From contig NZ_CP051651.1 in NCBI RefSeq assembly GCF_012848175.1, forward strand, positions 2,480,001 through 2,544,000: DNA of 64,000 bases, written 5' to 3'. Positions within the stretch are counted from its first letter, which is position 1, and every line of letters starts with the position of its first letter. The notes beneath the pieces were generated by a model. The model saw only the letters and a program-made list of their open reading frames with translations, made no database searches and was not told the DNA's origin. The position numbers and the translations under genes were made by a program. Of the stretch, positions 40,178 through 50,101 are shown piece after piece. This stretch comes from Xanthomonas campestris pv. badrii. Lineage in GTDB: Bacteria; Pseudomonadota; Gammaproteobacteria; Xanthomonadales; Xanthomonadaceae.

Positions 40178-40206
40178 AGTCTACCCGTTGCCGGGAATTC
40201 TTGCAA
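40178..40206 (-). promoter_or_regulatory. Candidate promoter for rpmI-rplT
   Basis: On the - strand TTGCAA (40206-40201) and TAGACT (40183-40178) are separated by 17 bases, in the 239-base gap between infC and rpmI. It would give a separate rpmI-rplT transcript with a ~150-base leader, a plausible site for L20 control. Confidence 0.55.
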
Positions 40207-40258
40207 ATCGAGCCATGCTCGCCGCGGCCGGCCCGGTCGGGGCCGCCGCGGCAGCGGG

Positions 40259-40786
40259 TCAGATCTTCTTCTTCGGCGCGATCATCATGACCATCTGACG
40301 CCCTTCCAGGCGCGGACGGGATTCGATGACGATGTCGTCGCCCAGATCGGCCTCGATCCGGGCCGCCATCTCGCGGCCCAGCTCCTGGTGGCTCATTTCA
40401 CGGCCACGGAAGCGGATGTTGACCTTGACCTTGTCGCCCTCTTCCAGAAAACGGCGCATGTTGCGCAGCTTGATCTGGTAGTCGCCCTCGTCGGTCACCG
40501 GGCGGAACTTGAGTTCCTTGATCTCGACCTGCTTGGTCTTCTTCTTGGCCTCGTTGGCCTTCTTCTGCTGCTCGAACTTGAACTTGCCGAAGTCCATGAT
40601 CTTGCAGACCGGCGGATCGGCCTGCGGCTGGATTTCGACAAGATCCAGGCCTTCTTCCTCGGCCTTGGCGAGCGCTTCGTCGCGCGACAACACGCCGACC
40701 ATCTCTCCGTCGCTGCCGATCACGCGGACGCGCGGCACACGGATTTCTTGGTTCTTGCGGTTCTGTTTGTTGTCAGGGGTACTGAT
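40259..40786 (-). CDS. infC: Translation initiation factor IF-3 (AUC start codon)
   Basis: A 175-aa factor that prevents premature subunit joining and checks the start codon. The N-domain shows [20 protein letters not shown]; the linker is Lys-rich; the C-domain ends [18 protein letters not shown]. The reading frame extends upstream of the first GTG (40738) without a stop and encodes [19 protein letters not shown], the known IF-3 N-terminus. The matching start is an ATC at 40786, with GGGAG eight bases before it. Rare AUU/AUC starts on infC are the basis of IF-3 autoregulation, so this start is expected. thrS ends 63 bases upstream. Confidence 0.96.
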   Translation of the reverse strand: MSTPDNKQNRKNQEIRVPRVRVIGSDGEMVGVLSRDEALAKAEEEGLDLVEIQPQADPPVCKIMDFGKFKFEQQKKANEAKKKTKQVEIKELKFRPVTDEGDYQIKLRNMRRFLEEGDKVKVNIRFRGREMSHQELGREMAARIEADLGDDIVIESRPRLEGRQMVMMIAPKKKI

Positions 40787-40849
40787 ATTGCAATCTCCCA
40801 GGGGAATCGAACCGGCGCATCCGGATCATCCAGACCGGCCGGGGTTGGC

Positions 40850-42754
40850 TCACGCTGCCTGCTCTGCCTGCAGACGCTCGATGAAGGCCGAAACCGTCAT
40901 GGTTCCAAGGTCCTCTCCCGATCGCGTCCGCACGGCAACCGCGCCATTTTCCTTCTCGCGGTCGCCGACCACCAGCAGATAGGGCACGCGTTGCAGCGTA
41001 TGCTCGCGAATCTTATAACCGATCTTCTCGTTACGCAAATCGGCGCTGACACGGAAGCCTTGATTTGCAAGGGTTTTCCGAACCGAGTCGACATATTCGG
41101 CCTGAGCGTCGGTGATGTTGGCGACAACGACCTGGACCGGAGCCAGCCAGGACGGGAAGGCGCCGGCATGGTGCTCGATCAGGATACCGATGAAACGCTC
41201 CATCGAACCGACGATGGCCCGGTGCAGCATCACCGGATGCTTCTTCTGGCTGTTTTCGTCCACGTACTCGGCGCCCAGGCGACCGGGCATCATGAAGTCG
41301 ACCTGCATGGTGCCCAGCTGCCAGGTACGGCCGATGGCGTCCTTGAGGTGGTACTCGATCTTGGGGCCATAGAAGGCGCCCTCGCCCGGCAGCTCCTGCC
41401 ACTGCACCCCGCACACGCCCAGCGCGCTGCGCAGCGCAGCTTCGGCCTTGTCCCAGGTGGCATCGTCGCCCAAGCGCTTTTCCGGGCGCAGCGCGATCTT
41501 GATCTGGATGTCGTCGAAGCCGAACGCGGTGTACACCGCCAGCGCCTGCTGGTGGAAGGCGGTGACTTCGGACTCGATCTGCGATTCCAGGCAGAACACG
41601 TGCCCGTCGTCCTGGGTGAAGCCGCGCACGCGCAGGATGCCGTGCAGCGCGCCCGAGGGCTCGTTGCGGTGGCAGGCGCCGAACTCGCCGTAGCGAATCG
41701 GCAGGTCGCGGTAGCTGTGCAGGCCCTGGTTGAACACCTGCACGTGGCCGGGGCAGTTCATCGGCTTGACCGCGTAGGTGCGCTTTTCCGACTCGGTGAA
41801 GAACATCGCGTCCTGGTAGTTGTCCCAGTGGCCGGATTTCTGCCACAGTGACACGTCCAGGATCTGCGGGCAGCGCACTTCGCCGTAGCCGCTGTCGCGG
41901 TAGACCTTGCGCATGTACTGCTCGACCACCTGCCACAGCGACCAGCCCTTGGGGTGCCAGAACACCAGGCCGGGCGCTTCTTCCTGCAGGTGGAACAGGT
42001 CCTGCGCCTTGCCGATGCGGCGGTGGTCGCGCTTGTCGGCTTCTTCCATGCGCAGGATGTAGGCATCGAGCTGTTTCTTGTCGGCCCAGGCGGTGCCGTA
42101 GATACGCTGCAACTGCTCGTTCTTGGCATCGCCGCGCCAGTAGGCGCCGGAGATGCGGGTCAGCTTGAACGCCTTGAGGAAGCGCGTGTTCGGTACATGC
42201 GGGCCCCGGCACATGTCCACGTATTCCTGGTGGTAGTACAGGCCCATCGCGGTGATGTCCTCGGACATGTCCTCGATCAGGCGCAGCTTGTACTCCTCAC
42301 CGCGCTGGGCGAACACCTCGATCACCTCGGCGCGCGGGGTGACCTTCTTGATCACGTCGTAGTCCTGCGCGATCAGTTCCTGCATGCGCTGCTCGATCGC
42401 GGCCATGTCTTCGGGCGTGAACGGGCGCTCGCTGTAGATGTCGTAATAGAAGCCTTCGGCGATGACCGGGCCGATCACCATCTTGACTTCGGGATACAGC
42501 TGCTTGACCGCGTGGCCGACCAGGTGGGCGCAGGAGTGGCGGATGATTTCCACGCCTTCGGCATCCTTGGCGGTGATGATGCGCAGGCTGGCGTCGTGGT
42601 CGATGACGTCGCTGGCGTCGACCAGCTGGCCATCGACCTGGCCGGCGATGGTGGCCTTGGCCAGGCCGGCGCCGATCGACTGGGCGACCTGCATCACCGA
42701 GACGGGGGATTCGAATTCGCGGCGGCTGCCGTCGGGGAGCGTGATGTTGATCAT
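40850..42754 (-). CDS. thrS: Threonyl-tRNA synthetase
   Basis: Class II synthetase of 634 aa. It has an N-terminal TGS domain ([14 protein letters not shown]), a second N2 editing domain with [16 protein letters not shown] (the HxxxH zinc/editing site), a catalytic core with [10 protein letters not shown] and [14 protein letters not shown], and a C-terminal anticodon-binding domain. The ATG at 42754 is preferred over the TTG two codons earlier. It is the first gene of the conserved thrS-infC-rpmI-rplT-pheST-ihfA block. Confidence 0.97.
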   Translation of the reverse strand: MINITLPDGSRREFESPVSVMQVAQSIGAGLAKATIAGQVDGQLVDASDVIDHDASLRIITAKDAEGVEIIRHSCAHLVGHAVKQLYPEVKMVIGPVIAEGFYYDIYSERPFTPEDMAAIEQRMQELIAQDYDVIKKVTPRAEVIEVFAQRGEEYKLRLIEDMSEDITAMGLYYHQEYVDMCRGPHVPNTRFLKAFKLTRISGAYWRGDAKNEQLQRIYGTAWADKKQLDAYILRMEEADKRDHRRIGKAQDLFHLQEEAPGLVFWHPKGWSLWQVVEQYMRKVYRDSGYGEVRCPQILDVSLWQKSGHWDNYQDAMFFTESEKRTYAVKPMNCPGHVQVFNQGLHSYRDLPIRYGEFGACHRNEPSGALHGILRVRGFTQDDGHVFCLESQIESEVTAFHQQALAVYTAFGFDDIQIKIALRPEKRLGDDATWDKAEAALRSALGVCGVQWQELPGEGAFYGPKIEYHLKDAIGRTWQLGTMQVDFMMPGRLGAEYVDENSQKKHPVMLHRAIVGSMERFIGILIEHHAGAFPSWLAPVQVVVANITDAQAEYVDSVRKTLANQGFRVSADLRNEKIGYKIREHTLQRVPYLLVVGDREKENGAVAVRTRSGEDLGTMTVSAFIERLQAEQAA

Positions 42755-43076
42755 GGGCAAGAATGAGGTCTGGTCTGGCTGCAGCCGGCGGCTGCCATTG
42801 AAGGCCTGACCATTGCTGGGCAGGCTCGGGGAGAAGCGGGAAAGGTCATGCGCAAGACCGCGTCGCGGGCGCCAGGGACACGGGCGCCGGTCGGGATCAG
42901 CGGTGGGCGGTGGTAGTGCTCATGTCGCACGCTCGGCCGGCGCTAAGGCGCGGGCCACCTTCTCGCAAGGGGTCTTGGGCGTGAATGGTAAACCAATCAG
43001 GCGGCCTCCGGGCGGGCCGGCACGGGGCCGGCGGGCGCATGGCATGATGCCGGCCACTGTCCTGCCGCTGCCGACC
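42755..43076. other. Divergent intergenic region thrS / LacI-type regulator
   Basis: Promoters for both directions must lie here. No hairpin or copy of the TGMATACGTATKCA operator was seen, so the regulator shows no sign of autoregulation by that motif. The regulator frame is open upstream of its chosen start. Confidence 0.4.
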
Positions 43077-44201
43077 ATGACCATCAAGGGTAAAGCCACC
43101 TCGCTGGATATCGCCTACCTGGCCGGCGTGTCGCAGCCGACCGTGTCGCGCGCCTTGCGCGGCAGCCCGATGGTCAACGAGGAAACCCGCAAGCGCATCC
43201 TGCGCATCGCCCGCGAGTTGAATTACAAGGTCGACAAGAACGCCTCCTCGTTGCGGCTGCGCAATGCCGGCACGCTGGCGCTGCTGTTCTTCGAAGACCC
43301 CACCGCGGACGATTCGCTGATCAACCCGTTCTTCCACGCGATGCTGGGCTCGATCACCCGCGCCTGCGCGCTGCAGGGCTACGACCTGCTGGTGTCGTTC
43401 CAGCAGCTGTCCAAGGATTGGCAGGCCGACTACGAAGACAGCAACAAGGCCGACGGCATCATCCTGCTGGGCTACGGCGATTACCAGCAGTCGCGCCAGC
43501 GGCTGCAGCTGCTGGTGGAACAAGGCACGCATTTCGTGCGCTGGGGCGCGGCGCTGCCGGGCCAGCCGGGCATCTCCATCGGCAGCGACAACTACCAGGG
43601 CGGGCTGGACATCACCGAGCACCTGTTGGCGCAGGGCTGCAGACGCATCGCCTTCCTGGGACATGCCTCCAATCATTACCCCGAATTCGAGGAACGTTAC
43701 CGCGGCCACGTCGCCGCGCTGGCGCAACAGGATCTGGTTGCCGACGCGGCGCTGCAGTTCGATGCGATCACCACCGAGTCGTCCGGTCACGCTGCATGCC
43801 TGGCGCTGCTGGACAGCGGCAAGGCATTCGATGCGGTGTGCGCGGCCAGCGACCTGATCGCCATCGGCGCGATGCGCGCCCTGCGCGAGCGCGGCCTGCG
43901 CGTGCCGCAGGACGTGGCAGTCAGCGGCTTCGACGATATCGCACTGGCCGCCTCGGTGGCGCCGGCCTTGTCCACGGTGCAGCAGGACACCAAGCAGGCC
44001 GGCACGCTGCTGGTGGAAAGCCTGGTGGCGCTGATCCGCGGCGAAGCGGCGCAGAGCCGCACGATTCCGGTGCGCCTGGCATTGCGCGATTCCTCGCGCA
44101 GCAGCGGGCTGCAGCCGCCGCTGGGCTGGACGCCGTCGCCGGCAACGGAGTCCGGTGACGCGATCTGCGGACAGGCGGCCAGCGGAGTTGCTGGGCGCTG
44201 A
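43077..44201 (+). CDS. LacI-family transcriptional regulator (probable maltodextrin regulator)
   Basis: A 374-aa regulator. The N-terminal HTH and hinge helix read SLDIAYLAGVSQPTVSRALRG and IARELNYKVDKNASSLR. The effector domain is of the periplasmic-binding fold (IILLGYGDYQQSRQ, DGIILLG, AVSGFDDIALAASVAPALST). It starts at MTIKGKATSLD; ATGs at 43044 and 43039 would add a short tail. It borders a starch/maltodextrin locus in which three copies of a near-palindromic site occur, and it is the only LacI-type gene in the window, so it is the natural candidate to bind them. Ligand and sign of control are inferred, not shown. Confidence 0.9.
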   Translation: MTIKGKATSLDIAYLAGVSQPTVSRALRGSPMVNEETRKRILRIARELNYKVDKNASSLRLRNAGTLALLFFEDPTADDSLINPFFHAMLGSITRACALQGYDLLVSFQQLSKDWQADYEDSNKADGIILLGYGDYQQSRQRLQLLVEQGTHFVRWGAALPGQPGISIGSDNYQGGLDITEHLLAQGCRRIAFLGHASNHYPEFEERYRGHVAALAQQDLVADAALQFDAITTESSGHAACLALLDSGKAFDAVCAASDLIAIGAMRALRERGLRVPQDVAVSGFDDIALAASVAPALSTVQQDTKQAGTLLVESLVALIRGEAAQSRTIPVRLALRDSSRSSGLQPPLGWTPSPATESGDAICGQAASGVAGR

Positions 44202-44242
44202 GAATCGGAAATCGGAAATCGGAAATCGGAAATCGGAAATCG
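44202..44242. repeat. GGAAATC heptamer tandem repeat
   Basis: About five to six direct copies of ggaaatc start at the stop codon of the LacI-type gene. It is the most regular of the four heptamer arrays in the window. Confidence 0.8.
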
Positions 44243-44294
44243 TTAGAGCATGCATGGCCGGCTGCAGGATCGATCGCGATCTGCCGAACCCGTT

Positions 44295-44362
44295 GTAGGA
44301 GCGCGCTGGCGCGCGATGAAGCACTACTGGTGACGCCCCATCGCGCGCCAGCGCGCTCCTAC
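44295..44362. repeat. Palindromic GTAG-type REP element
   Basis: Perfect 24-base inverted arms (44295-44318 and 44339-44362) beginning GTAGGAGCGCGCTGGCGCGC, with a 20-base spacer. GTAG-headed REPs of this kind (for example SMAG elements in Stenotrophomonas) are spread by RAYT transposases in Xanthomonadaceae. Confidence 0.85.
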
Positions 44363-44470
44363 CGGTTGCGAGGGTCGCGCGCAGCTTGCTCGGTGATCGG
44401 CGTATCCAAAGAAGATACGCCAATGCATGCGTGGCGGGCTGCAAATCTCGTCGCGGCCATTGAATGCTTC

Positions 44471-44528
44471 GTAGGCGCGCACCCGGGCGCGACGGGGCGT
44501 TCCCGGGAACGCCCGGGTGCGCGCCTAC
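44471..44528. repeat. Second palindromic GTAG-type element overlapping the amylase stop
   Basis: 19-base inverted arms GTAGGCGCGCACCCGGGCG / its complement (44471-44489, 44510-44528) surround gacggggcgttcccgggaa. The right arm supplies the TAG stop of the - strand amylase gene (44527-44525). Confidence 0.8.
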
Positions 44529-46198
44529 CTATTGCGTGCGTCGCGGGCGGCTTGTTCGGCCATCTGCGCGTCGAGTTGCCTGCGCAATGCGGGATCGGTA
44601 ACCGGCGCGTCCGAGAGCAGCACGCGCACGCCATGCGCCGGGACCTGCGCGAGCAGCCGCCCCTGCGCCTGCAGGTGTTCGCCACTGACCGCATCGCGCC
44701 AGAGGCCGGGTTGCAGGAAGCGATCGACCTCGATACTGGTGGCTGCATCGCCCTTGTTGAGCAGCACCAGGGCGGTCTGGGTCGTACCGGCATGCTGATA
44801 CACGCGCAAAAACGCGGCCTGCCGACCGCGCAGGCTGATATCGACCTGCACGCCGCGCTGCAAGGCCGGGGTCTCGCGGCGCAGGCGTGCAATGCGCTGC
44901 AACGGCGCAAAGATCGGGCTTTGCGGCGCCGTACGGATACGCTCCTCACCGAAATAATTGCGATTGCCGGCGTGTTCGGCGCGCCCACGCATGAAGCCGG
45001 TTTCCGAGCCGTAATAGATCACCGGAATGCCGCGCGCGGTGAATAGCCAGTTGTGCGCGTCGATAAAGCCGGTGTCGCTGGCATCCAGCCGCGCCATGTC
45101 GTGATTGTCGTAGAAGCTCATCAGCTCGTAGGGATTCGCATACGGCCCCTGGCGCAGGAACAATGGCTTGGCGAGTTTTTCAAAGCCCGCCTGTTCACGA
45201 CCGAAGACTGCTGACAGCTGCTGCTTCAACGGAAAATCCAGCACGCTGACACCGGCGTTGCGCGCCCAGGTATGTCCGGCGATCTTGTCGGCGTCGTAAT
45301 CGAAGGCTTCGCCGAACATGAAAAATCCCGGGCGTTTTTCGCGAATGCGCGCCACGAAGGCATGCCAGAAGCGATCCGGCATCCAGCCGATGGTGTCGAT
45401 GCGGAAGGCATCGGCGCCCTGCTCCATCCATTGCAGATACGCACCGGCCAGGTAGTCGAGCACGGCCGGATTGTTCTCGTTGAGATCGGACAGTTCCGCC
45501 AGCCCGCCGCCGGTGTTGTAGAAGGCATGCAATGGGTTGTGCTGTGGATCCAGCTGCGCAGGCGGAAGATTCTGGTGGTCGGCGACCAGGTGCCCCTGGG
45601 CATCGTAGAGTTTGCCGAAGCCGGGTTGCGCTTCCGGCATGGTATAGGCCGGCGAACCGTGGTTGCCCACGATATCCAGCACCACTTTCAGGTGGTTGGC
45701 GTGCATGGCGCGGGTAAAACCAGCGAAATCCAGGCCCGGGCTGGGCAGGTGTTCGTCCAACTTGTAGAAGTTGACGCCCCAGTAGCCGTGGTAGCCGGTC
45801 TTGCCGTGATCACTGAGCGTGCTGCCGCAGGTGATCGGCTTGCCGCCGGTGAACGCCTGATCGGGGTTGTCGACAATGGGCGTGATCCACACCGCGCCAA
45901 ACCCCAGGTCGCGAATGTAGTCGGCATGATCGACGATGCCCTTGAAGTCGCCACCCAGGTAGCCGATGTTGTCGTCGCTGCCATCGGCGCAGGGCGTGGG
46001 TACATTGAAGCTGCGATGCGCACCGCCCTGCTCGCGCTGGTCGTTGCCGGTATCGCCATTGACGAAGCGGTCGGTGACCACGAAGTACACCGCATCGGCG
46101 GCGAATGGCTCCAGGGTGCCGTAGTATTCCTTCGCCGCAGGTGCCGCGAACGTCACGCCTGCGTACATCGTCAACGCCACACACATCGCACGACGCAT
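44525..46198 (-). CDS. Exported GH13 alpha-amylase/CGTase-like glucanotransferase
   Basis: A 557-aa alpha-glucan-active enzyme with a signal peptide (MRRAMCVALTMYAGVTFAAPA), so periplasmic or secreted. The (beta/alpha)8 barrel signature is complete: region I DIVGNH, region II AFRIDTIGW with the nucleophile Asp, region III FFMFGEAFD with the acid/base Glu, and region IV FYDNHDMAR. A C-terminal beta-sandwich domain follows. It starts at the ATG sharing a base with the MFS stop (TGATG). It probably cuts starch-derived oligosaccharides in the periplasm before import. The last codons run into a REP element. Confidence 0.92.
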   Translation of the reverse strand: MRRAMCVALTMYAGVTFAAPAAKEYYGTLEPFAADAVYFVVTDRFVNGDTGNDQREQGGAHRSFNVPTPCADGSDDNIGYLGGDFKGIVDHADYIRDLGFGAVWITPIVDNPDQAFTGGKPITCGSTLSDHGKTGYHGYWGVNFYKLDEHLPSPGLDFAGFTRAMHANHLKVVLDIVGNHGSPAYTMPEAQPGFGKLYDAQGHLVADHQNLPPAQLDPQHNPLHAFYNTGGGLAELSDLNENNPAVLDYLAGAYLQWMEQGADAFRIDTIGWMPDRFWHAFVARIREKRPGFFMFGEAFDYDADKIAGHTWARNAGVSVLDFPLKQQLSAVFGREQAGFEKLAKPLFLRQGPYANPYELMSFYDNHDMARLDASDTGFIDAHNWLFTARGIPVIYYGSETGFMRGRAEHAGNRNYFGEERIRTAPQSPIFAPLQRIARLRRETPALQRGVQVDISLRGRQAAFLRVYQHAGTTQTALVLLNKGDAATSIEVDRFLQPGLWRDAVSGEHLQAQGRLLAQVPAHGVRVLLSDAPVTDPALRRQLDAQMAEQAARDARNR

Positions 46199-47676
46199 CA
46201 CTGCCCTCCCGAGGCGACTGGAACCCGCACCACGCAGACGCCGGCGACCAACAGGCTGAGCCCGCCGATGGCCAATGCATGGATCGGCTGGCCGCCCAGC
46301 CACGCACGGAGCACGAAGCCCAGCGCACTGGCAGCGACCAGCTGCGGAATCACGATGAAAAAATTGAAAATGCCCATGTACACGCCCATCTTGGCGGCAG
46401 GCACGCTGTCGGACAGCAAGGCGTACGGCAGCGACAGGATCGAGGCCCAGGCAAAGCCGACGCCGAGCATCGACAGCAGCAACCAGTGCGGGTCGCGGAT
46501 CACCACCATCGACAACAGGCCGGCTGCGCCCAGCCACAGGTTGCACAGATGGCTCCAGCGCAGCCCGATCGCGCGGACCAGCAGGGGGATGACCAGGGCC
46601 GCCAGCGCCGCGAAACCGTTGTAGGCACCGAACAGCACGCCCACCCAGTTGGCCCCGTCGTTATAGGCCGCCGATGCGGTATCGGTGGTGCCGAAATGCA
46701 CCTGGGTCACCGCGGCAGTGGTGTAGATCCACATTGCGAACAGGGCGAACCAGGAGAAGAACTGCACCCAGGCCAGCCGCCGCATGGTGATCGGCATGCT
46801 GCGCACATCCTGCACGATCGCCACCAGCATGCTGCCCGCCGGCAGTACCCGCGCCAGCGCCAGCAGTGCGCCGTAGGCGATGCACAGACCTGCCAGCACG
46901 TAGAGCATGCGGTCGCCCTGGTGCCAGGCGATGGCGATAGCCAGCAGCGCACCCGCGCCGCACCACACTGCACTGGCAGCGGGCGGCGGCAACAGGCCGG
47001 CCATCGCTGCGGTCGCAGCAGGTGGATGCGCGTCGTCGAAGGCAGCCAGCTGGCGCGGGCTGTATTCGCGTGTGCGCAGCACTGTCCAGCCGATCGACAG
47101 GAACAGCACCGCCGCGCCCAGATAGAACGCATACCGCACGCTGTCGGGCAGCTGCCCCGCGGGCGCAGTATTGGCCACGCCCCATTGAGCCAGCAGCCAG
47201 GGCAGGAAGCTGGCGACGATCGCGCCGATGCCGATGAAAAAGCTCTGCATCGCGTAGCCGGTGGGCCGCTGCGCCGGCGGTAGCTGGTCGCCGACCAGGG
47301 CACGGAACGGCTCCATCGAAATATTGATCGAGGCATCCAGCACCCATAGCGTGCCGGCAGCGATCCACAGCAGCGGTGCGTTGGGCATCACCAGCAACGC
47401 CAACGTGGTGAACACCGCGCCCACCATGAAATACGGGCGCCGACGGCCCCAGGAGGTCCAGGTGCGGTCTGACAGATAGCCGATGATGGGCTGCACGATC
47501 AGCCCGGTCAGCGGCGCGGCGATCCACAGCCCCGGCACGTCGTCCACCTGCGCGCCCAGGGTCTGGAAGATGCGGCTGGCATTGGCGTTCTGCAGCGCAA
47601 ACCCGAACTGGATGCCGAGAAAGCCGAAGCACATGTTCCAGATCTGCCAGAAACTCAGGCGTGGCTTTGCGGTCAT
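46198..47676 (-). CDS. MFS sugar transporter (GPH/SLC45-like, probable maltose/maltodextrin importer)
   Basis: A 492-aa inner-membrane protein with 12 hydrophobic helices. MCFGFLGIQFGFALQNANAS and QPIIGYLSDRTWTSWGRRRP (the MFS D-R-x(5,7)-G-R-R-x-P loop) are typical of sucrose/maltose H+ symporters of this branch, such as MalY of Caulobacter. It overlaps the six-hairpin glycosidase by 4 bases and the amylase by 1, giving a three-gene operon. It would carry oligosaccharides released in the periplasm into the cytoplasm. Confidence 0.9.
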   Translation of the reverse strand: MTAKPRLSFWQIWNMCFGFLGIQFGFALQNANASRIFQTLGAQVDDVPGLWIAAPLTGLIVQPIIGYLSDRTWTSWGRRRPYFMVGAVFTTLALLVMPNAPLLWIAAGTLWVLDASINISMEPFRALVGDQLPPAQRPTGYAMQSFFIGIGAIVASFLPWLLAQWGVANTAPAGQLPDSVRYAFYLGAAVLFLSIGWTVLRTREYSPRQLAAFDDAHPPAATAAMAGLLPPPAASAVWCGAGALLAIAIAWHQGDRMLYVLAGLCIAYGALLALARVLPAGSMLVAIVQDVRSMPITMRRLAWVQFFSWFALFAMWIYTTAAVTQVHFGTTDTASAAYNDGANWVGVLFGAYNGFAALAALVIPLLVRAIGLRWSHLCNLWLGAAGLLSMVVIRDPHWLLLSMLGVGFAWASILSLPYALLSDSVPAAKMGVYMGIFNFFIVIPQLVAASALGFVLRAWLGGQPIHALAIGGLSLLVAGVCVVRVPVASGGQ

Positions 47677-49859
47677 GGCGCGGCCTCCGTGTCGCCTGCC
47701 GGCCCGATCATCAATGCACTCACCTGCGCCGCGTTGACCACACCGTCCCGACCGCCACGGCCACCGGTGTACTGGGCAAAATGCGCCAGGGCGCTCATGT
47801 TGAAGCCGTCTTCCAAACGGAAAACGCAGGCCTGCCCTGCCACGGCATCGAAGCCCACCTGTGTGGACAACTGCTCGCCCACGCTATGCGGCATCACGAT
47901 CACCCGCGATTGCGGCGGCCTGCCCGGGCAATCCAGCACCAGCCGCTTCACCGCAGCAGTGACGCCGGTATTGATCGGGCCATTGGCGTTGCGATATCGC
48001 AGCGACACGCGATGCCGCCCCGTGGATGCGGCTTGCCATGCCCAGGTCTGGCTGCCGGGCAAGGTCTGCGATGGGCCGAGCGTCAGCGACGCACTGTGCA
48101 GTGACTCCAGGCCATCCACGCGCCGGGTGAGGCTGACCACATGCTGCAGCCCATCGTCGGGCAATGCGTAATGCTCGGCGGCATCCAGCGCCCGGCCGTC
48201 CATGTACAGCGTCGTGCCGGCCGGAATCGCAACCCGATACCGATTGGCATGCTCCTGCACCTCGGGCGGCGTCGGCGTTGCCGGCGCAAACACCTGCGCC
48301 GGTTGCGGTGGCGCCGTCATGTCGGCCTTGCGCCCGACCAGCTGCACCTGTGTGGTCTGGCCCTGTTGCTCGACACGCCCAGCCACCAGCAACTCGCCCT
48401 GGTCGTCGGCAGGACGCTGCAGCACGTACCGCCGCGCGCCCTGCTCCAGCACGATCTGTTGGCGTGCACCGAACAACAGCAGCACCAGGCTGCGTGGCAA
48501 CTTTGGGGTGACGCTGCCATCGGCGGACAGGCCGAACACGCCTTCCAGCACCGCCGACAGATACCCCGCCACCGACCACAGCTGACGCGGGGAATTCACC
48601 ACCGGGCCGCTGCGCGCGCCCTCTTCCACGTGCACCGCCAGGCGCTGCATGTCGTAGTTCTCCATGTTGGAGCCGGCCAGCGCGCTGCCGCGCATCAACG
48701 ACTGCAACTCCAGCGCGATGCGCGGCGCATCGTCCAGCGCACGCGATGCGCGCAAGGCATAGGCGCTGACGAACGGCCAGATGGCGCGGTTGTGGTAGAT
48801 CGGTTGCGCGGCCTCCTGTGGCCACACCACCGGGCTGCCACCGGCCACGACCGGGTAATTGCGCAGCGCCACGCGAGCGCGTTCGGCCGGAAACACCTCG
48901 GCCAGCACGCCCAGCGACAAACCAAGCAGGTCGACCTTGGCATAGCGCACCGGATGCGCGGCATTGCCCAGGTAGCTCACATACTGCTGGCGGGGCGCAT
49001 CCCAGAAGCGCGCATCGATCGCCTGCCGCAACGCATCGGCCCATTGCGCATACTGGGCGGCACGCGCATCGCCGCGCTGGCGCGCCATCTGTTCGGCCAG
49101 GCGCAGCGCCTGGTAATGCAACACGTTGGTCGACAGCGCAAGCGACTCGGCGATGAAGCGCACGTCCTCGCGCGTCCAATCCGGATAGGTCTGCTCGCGC
49201 CAGTCCAGAAACGATGTTTCGCCGCGGTAGAGGCCGATCTGCGCATCGAACACCGCATCGCGATCCTGCGCGAGCGTGGACTGCAGCGCCTGCCACACCT
49301 CGTCGGCAAACGGCTTGTCGTCCAGCAGACCGCGCGCGGCCAGGAACCACACCACCCGGTCGCTGCTGATCGGCCAGCTGCCACCGGAGCCGGTGTCCTG
49401 CGCCACGAACAAGCCGGGCGTGCGGCCATCGCGCGCGGTGGAGAGCTTGAAGCGCAGGGAATTACGTGTGCGCTGCGGCTCCAGCCGCGCCAGCGCCAGA
49501 TCGGCGGCGAAACTGACATCGCGCGTCCACACGTATGGCCAGCGCTCGCCGGTCTCGAAGCAGGTGCACGGCACTGGCTTGCCGGCATTGAAGGCCGGAT
49601 CGCGGATCGCATCCACGCGGTCGTCGGCCATCTCCTGCTGCGCCAGCGCGAACAAGGCATCGAACATCGGGCTGGCGGTGTGCGTACGCATCGGCTGCGC
49701 CGCAATGCGGCGCTCGCCCTGCGGCCATCGCAACACGAAACCGCCATCGGCCAGCGCCTGCGCCTGTGCGCGGCGCCCCTGAAATTCCAGCTCATCGGCC
49801 ACTGCCGGCGAGCTTGCCGCAACGCCCAGCGTTGCAGCCATGCAGATCATCTTCAGCAT
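47673..49859 (-). CDS. Exported six-hairpin glycosidase (GH15/GH63-like)
   Basis: A 728-aa protein with a signal peptide (MLKMICMAATLGVAASSPAVADE). The middle is an (alpha/alpha)6-barrel: CFETGERWPYVWTRDVSFAADLALA, GSWPISSDRVVWFLAARGLL and FLDWREQTYPDWTREDVRFI resemble debranching-enzyme and glucoamylase-like domains with acidic residues at the barrel mouth. A beta-rich C-terminal half follows. Its specificity is not certain from sequence; trimming of alpha-glucan ends or branch points fits the context. It is the first gene of the operon, downstream of operator copy 1. Confidence 0.8.
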   Translation of the reverse strand: MLKMICMAATLGVAASSPAVADELEFQGRRAQAQALADGGFVLRWPQGERRIAAQPMRTHTASPMFDALFALAQQEMADDRVDAIRDPAFNAGKPVPCTCFETGERWPYVWTRDVSFAADLALARLEPQRTRNSLRFKLSTARDGRTPGLFVAQDTGSGGSWPISSDRVVWFLAARGLLDDKPFADEVWQALQSTLAQDRDAVFDAQIGLYRGETSFLDWREQTYPDWTREDVRFIAESLALSTNVLHYQALRLAEQMARQRGDARAAQYAQWADALRQAIDARFWDAPRQQYVSYLGNAAHPVRYAKVDLLGLSLGVLAEVFPAERARVALRNYPVVAGGSPVVWPQEAAQPIYHNRAIWPFVSAYALRASRALDDAPRIALELQSLMRGSALAGSNMENYDMQRLAVHVEEGARSGPVVNSPRQLWSVAGYLSAVLEGVFGLSADGSVTPKLPRSLVLLLFGARQQIVLEQGARRYVLQRPADDQGELLVAGRVEQQGQTTQVQLVGRKADMTAPPQPAQVFAPATPTPPEVQEHANRYRVAIPAGTTLYMDGRALDAAEHYALPDDGLQHVVSLTRRVDGLESLHSASLTLGPSQTLPGSQTWAWQAASTGRHRVSLRYRNANGPINTGVTAAVKRLVLDCPGRPPQSRVIVMPHSVGEQLSTQVGFDAVAGQACVFRLEDGFNMSALAHFAQYTGGRGGRDGVVNAAQVSALMIGPAGDTEAAP

Positions 49860-50001
49860 CGAAGCGGCGAAACGGCTTGCGCCGTCGGCCTTCCTCCCTC
49901 GTTGCACGCGTTGTGGTGCGTGGCAGAACTGCGCCACGGTCGCGGACCCTCCCAGGTGCCGTGGCGCCATGGTAGACGCGCACCTTGCCGTTCCGCACTC
50001 C

Positions 50002-50015
50002 TGCATACGTATTCA
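50002..50015. promoter_or_regulatory. Putative LacI-type operator, copy 1
   Basis: tgcatacgtattca, a 14-base near-palindrome around TACGTA, in the divergent region between the glycosidase-MFS-amylase operon and the GH97 gene. Read toward the operon it is TGAATACGTATGCA, with TCTACCAT (49976-49969) 25 bases further on. Confidence 0.75.
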
Positions 50016-50101
50016 TGGCCGACACCGGTACGCAGCATGGTCCGGTGCCGGCGTCGCGCTGCATAGTCGTCGCTTACGCAACGGCCACCTTGGGAGGGGA
50101 T

